Shown: one piece after another, positions 61,618 to 64,000 of the stretch
Numbering within the stretch: position 1 is the stretch's first letter
Layout: each line of letters begins with the position of its first letter
NCBI GenBank assembly: GCA_004293905.1
Contig: RDZE01000014.1
Span: 186,001-250,000 of the forward strand
Direction: 5' to 3'
From: Cytophagales bacterium
Lineage (GTDB): Bacteria > Bacteroidota > Bacteroidia > Cytophagales > Microscillaceae
DNA length: 64,000 nt
The notes under the pieces: generated by a model
What the model was told of the DNA's origin: nothing
What the model saw: only the letters and a program-made list of their open reading frames with translations
Database searches by the model: none
Translations under genes and position numbers: made by a program

Positions 61618-62478
61618 ATGCAGGTCAATCCTATTACTGTGCAAACAGCCGATGGTTTTTCGCTATCGGCTACGCACTTCGCGCTCGCTGAAACATTGAA
61701 CCCTACTACTGAGTGGGTTGTGGTTATCAACAATGCAATGGGCGTAAAACAACGTTATTACCAAGCATTTGCGTCTTTTTTAGCCTCACAAGGGCACGAA
61801 GTTTATACCTATGATTTTCGGGGTTTGGGGGCTTCCAAAGTGCCTAAAATAACCCAATTGAAGTCTAATGCTTCTACTTGGGCAGGCGAAGATTTTAGAG
61901 CAATGCTTTTATATGTAAAACAAATGCACCCGCAGAAAAATATTGCTGTAGTAGGGCATAGCTTTGGTGGGCAGATTGTGGGTTTCAACGCTTCTTCTGA
62001 TATGATAAAAAAAGCGTTGTTGGTAGCTTCGCAAAGTGGTTATTGGCAACATTGGACAGGAAAGGGCAGGTGGGGAATGTACGCAATGAGTCATTTACTA
62101 TTGCCTATGGTATGTCGTCTAATGGGTTATCTTCCCGCACAAATGGGTATGGGCGCAGATTTACCCAAAAATGTAGCGATGGAGTGGGCTAAATGGTGCA
62201 GAAGTAAGCAGTATCTTTTTGACCATCTTTCGGAAGAACAACTATCTCGCTATAAGAACTTTGAGGGCTCTATTCTTTCGCTTAATTTTACTGATGATGG
62301 CTATGCGCCACGCAAATCAGTAGAGGCATTTTTAGATTTTTTCCCGAAAACGAATGTAGAAACGCACTTCATTAGCCCTGAAGAGATAGGCGTGTCCTCG
62401 ATTGGGCATTTTGGTTTTTTTAGAAGTCAATATGAATCAACACTTTGGCAACGCGCCAAACAATGGTTAGAAAATTAA
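61618..62478 (+). CDS. Alpha/beta hydrolase
   Basis: A 286-residue alpha/beta hydrolase with the nucleophile elbow GHSFGGQ (about 115-121, Ser), a preceding YTYDFRGLGASK strand/loop, an acid in LNFTDDGYAPRK and the catalytic His probably in SIGHFGFF. All three catalytic positions appear present. No signal peptide is visible. The short interval to the hotdog-fusion gene (3 bp) and shared direction place it in the TetR-controlled operon; an ester or lipid substrate is likely but not proven. Confidence 0.85.
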   Translation: MQVNPITVQTADGFSLSATHFALAETLNPTTEWVVVINNAMGVKQRYYQAFASFLASQGHEVYTYDFRGLGASKVPKITQLKSNASTWAGEDFRAMLLYVKQMHPQKNIAVVGHSFGGQIVGFNASSDMIKKALLVASQSGYWQHWTGKGRWGMYAMSHLLLPMVCRLMGYLPAQMGMGADLPKNVAMEWAKWCRSKQYLFDHLSEEQLSRYKNFEGSILSLNFTDDGYAPRKSVEAFLDFFPKTNVETHFISPEEIGVSSIGHFGFFRSQYESTLWQRAKQWLEN

Positions 62479-62488
62479 AAAAAAGTAT

Positions 62489-62923
62489 ATGCAAAAAAAA
62501 GTGATTAAATATGGAATGATGTTCCTACTCAACTTTTTAGCTTTCACGGCATACCGCAAGTCTTTACGTTTTCTTACCTATATATTTACGCATTTTTTAG
62601 CCCTGCTTACCATCAGGACTAAAGGCATTAAGCCTGCGAAAGACTTAGCACACTTGGGCAGATTGTGGCAGAAGGGTTTTCCGAGTGCCAAACAAGTGCC
62701 TATTGTAAAAATAGACGAAGATACGGTTTGGGCAGAAATCCATACTCCTTGTCCTTTGCGTGGGAGTGGCAATGCGGCGGCTTGCCATGCCATGATGCAT
62801 TTTGATAGAACTATTGTAAAACAAGCAGGAGGTACGTTTGAGGTTTTAGAATCGCAGGCAACGAATGGCAAGCATTTTTGCAGGGTAGCTATGCAGTTAG
62901 CACACCAAAAGAAGAAGGATTAA
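62489..62923 (+). CDS. Cysteine-containing protein, unknown function
   Basis: A 144-residue protein with an N-terminal amphipathic helical region (about 1-45) and a conserved-looking core EIHTPCPLRGSGNAAACHAMM (93-98 and on), FDR, and CRVAMQ near the end. Cys at PCPLRG, at AACH and at FCRV could bind a metal or cluster, or form a catalytic site. I recall similar uncharacterised Bacteroidota proteins but cannot name the family. It starts 10 bp after the hydrolase stop and is last in the operon. Confidence 0.6.
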   Translation: MQKKVIKYGMMFLLNFLAFTAYRKSLRFLTYIFTHFLALLTIRTKGIKPAKDLAHLGRLWQKGFPSAKQVPIVKIDEDTVWAEIHTPCPLRGSGNAAACHAMMHFDRTIVKQAGGTFEVLESQATNGKHFCRVAMQLAHQKKKD

Positions 62924-62976
62924 CTTTGCTTTTTGTGCTTTTTTTTCGTTGTTTTGCATAATTTTCCTTTCTATTT

Positions 62977-64000
62977 ATGAATTTTGCCGAACATCTACAC
63001 CAAAACCCTCTCTTTGCTATCATAGCCCAAAGTGCTCAACAAATAGGTGTAAAAGCCTACATTGCTGGCGGATATGTGAGAGATTTAATCTTACAACGAG
63101 AAACTAAACAAGATATAGATATTGCTTGTGTGGGAAGTGGCATTGCTTTGGCAGAGGCTGTAGCGGCTAATATAGGAAAGCCTACGCAGGTCAATATTTA
63201 TAAGAACTTTGGGACGGCGATGGTCAAAACGGAGCAATACGATTTGGAATTCGTAGGGGCACGCAAAGAGTCATATCGGAATGATTCGCGGAAACCTATA
63301 GTAGAAGATGGTACTTTGGAAGATGACCAACAAAGGCGTGATTTTACAATCAATGCAATGGCGATTAGCCTTTCAGCGGAGGATTATGGCACGTTGTTAG
63401 ACCCTTTTGAGGGTTGTAAAGATTTGGCACAAAAGATTATTAGAACACCCTTAGACCCTCATATTACTTTTTCAGATGACCCCCTTCGAATGATGCGTGC
63501 CATTCGTTTTGCAACACAATTAAACTTTGATATAGAAGGGGCTACTTACCAAGCCATTATTGAAAATAAGGAACGTTTGCGTATTATTTCACAAGAGCGC
63601 ATCACGGAGGAATTGAATAAAATTATTGCGGCTGCTGTACCTTCTATTGGGTTTAAGTATTTGTTTTTCAGTGGTTTATTAGAAATATTTTTTCCTGAAA
63701 TGGTTGCGCTGAAAGGAGCTGAATTTGTAGAAGGAAAAGGACATAAGGATAATTTTTTCCATACTTTGCAGGTCTTAGACAATATAGCACCAAATACAGA
63801 TGATTTATGGTTGCGCTGGGCGGCTATACTCCACGATATAGCTAAACCCTTGACCAAGCGTTTTGATAAGCGTATTGGTTGGACATTTCATGGGCACGAA
63901 GACAGAGGGGCGAAGATGGTGCCTTATCTGTTTCGGAAACTAAAATTACCGATGAATGAAAAAATGAAGTTTGTTCAAAAATTGGTGCGTTTGCATTTGC
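62977..64000 (+). CDS. cca: CCA-adding tRNA nucleotidyltransferase, 3'-truncated by the window
   Basis: The frame opens at the ATG at 62977 and is still open at the right edge (341 complete codons). The head domain has YIAGGYVRDLIL (28-39), the metal-binding DIDIACVG (46-53), VEDGTLEDDQQRRDFTINAMA and the RMMRAIRFATQLNF helix of the class II CCA-adding family. A C-terminal HD-like region begins with KGHKDNFFHTLQ and ILHDIAKP, as in the HD-containing form. It adds or repairs the CCA end of tRNAs, needed here because neither tRNA gene nor ssrA encodes CCA. Confidence 0.93.
   Translation, partial: MNFAEHLHQNPLFAIIAQSAQQIGVKAYIAGGYVRDLILQRETKQDIDIACVGSGIALAEAVAANIGKPTQVNIYKNFGTAMVKTEQYDLEFVGARKESYRNDSRKPIVEDGTLEDDQQRRDFTINAMAISLSAEDYGTLLDPFEGCKDLAQKIIRTPLDPHITFSDDPLRMMRAIRFATQLNFDIEGATYQAIIENKERLRIISQERITEELNKIIAAAVPSIGFKYLFFSGLLEIFFPEMVALKGAEFVEGKGHKDNFFHTLQVLDNIAPNTDDLWLRWAAILHDIAKPLTKRFDKRIGWTFHGHEDRGAKMVPYLFRKLKLPMNEKMKFVQKLVRLHL

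Noticed and set aside
1-64000. CRISPR array, insertion sequence, phage or conjugative element
   Set aside because: No repeated spacer pattern, transposase, integrase or terminal inverted repeats were seen; the only tandem repeat is inside the SLATT-like coding sequence.

Overview
The window is AT-rich DNA from a member of the Bacteroidota, most likely a Cytophagia-type organism. This rests on several observations. Start codons lack Shine-Dalgarno sequences. The best promoters fit TTTG-N19/20-TAnnTTTG. The tmRNA tag reads GETNYALAA. Typical Bacteroidota families are present: DUF6132, DUF4476, PD40/OmpA proteins, a Reg_prop/LytS-type sensor kinase, BshB1 of bacillithiol synthesis, a CrtI/CrtD carotenoid desaturase and MenC. 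The species cannot be read from the sequence. I see no insertion sequences, phage genes or CRISPR arrays.

Layout. 1-20.6 kb: a 5'-truncated gene, dnaE, a PP2C-like phosphatase, an MFS transporter, a lipoprotein, recG, a WD40 protein, a CCG-type Fe-S protein, accC, a STAS-like protein, recJ, an MscS-like protein, a TPR/SpoIIE phosphatase and a carotenoid desaturase. 20.6-21.3 kb: a gene-poor stretch holding a candidate small RNA with a strong terminator and, on the minus strand, an aberrant tRNA-like gene with its own consensus promoter. 21.3-33.8 kb: acyl-CoA synthetase with a beta-helix protein, a sensor kinase with a MarR regulator, lepA, tRNA-Ser(UGA), an LRR lipoprotein, pabB, a serine hydrolase and small exported proteins. 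33.8-39.4 kb: a large LytS-type sensor kinase, followed by a self-contained three-gene unit (promoter to terminator) encoding a repeat-bearing two-TM SLATT-like protein, a 65-residue hydrophilic protein and an AIM24-like protein with acidic insertions. 39.4-49.7 kb: an aldolase/transaldolase-CBS fusion, an AsmA-like pair, and a nine-gene minus-strand operon running from a CpdA-like phosphodiesterase to an IseA-like protein and including thyA, bshB1, rnhA and hisS. 49.8-59.7 kb: an isolated sufC, an OmpA/PD40 protein, ssrA, ferritin, a shortened sugar transferase, a double zinc ribbon, menC, a methyltransferase, a glycosyltransferase whose start codon appears to be ATT, a DUF4177-like protein and pyk. 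59.7-62.9 kb: a TetR regulator with two identical palindromic operators and a probable lipid/ester-related operon. The window ends inside cca.

Most of the window is housekeeping. The parts that stand out are the SLATT-like/AIM24 unit, the tRNA-like gene with a greatly expanded variable arm, the TetR operator pair, the aldolase-CBS fusion and the ATT-start glycosyltransferase. All family assignments are by eye from motifs; no database search was run.
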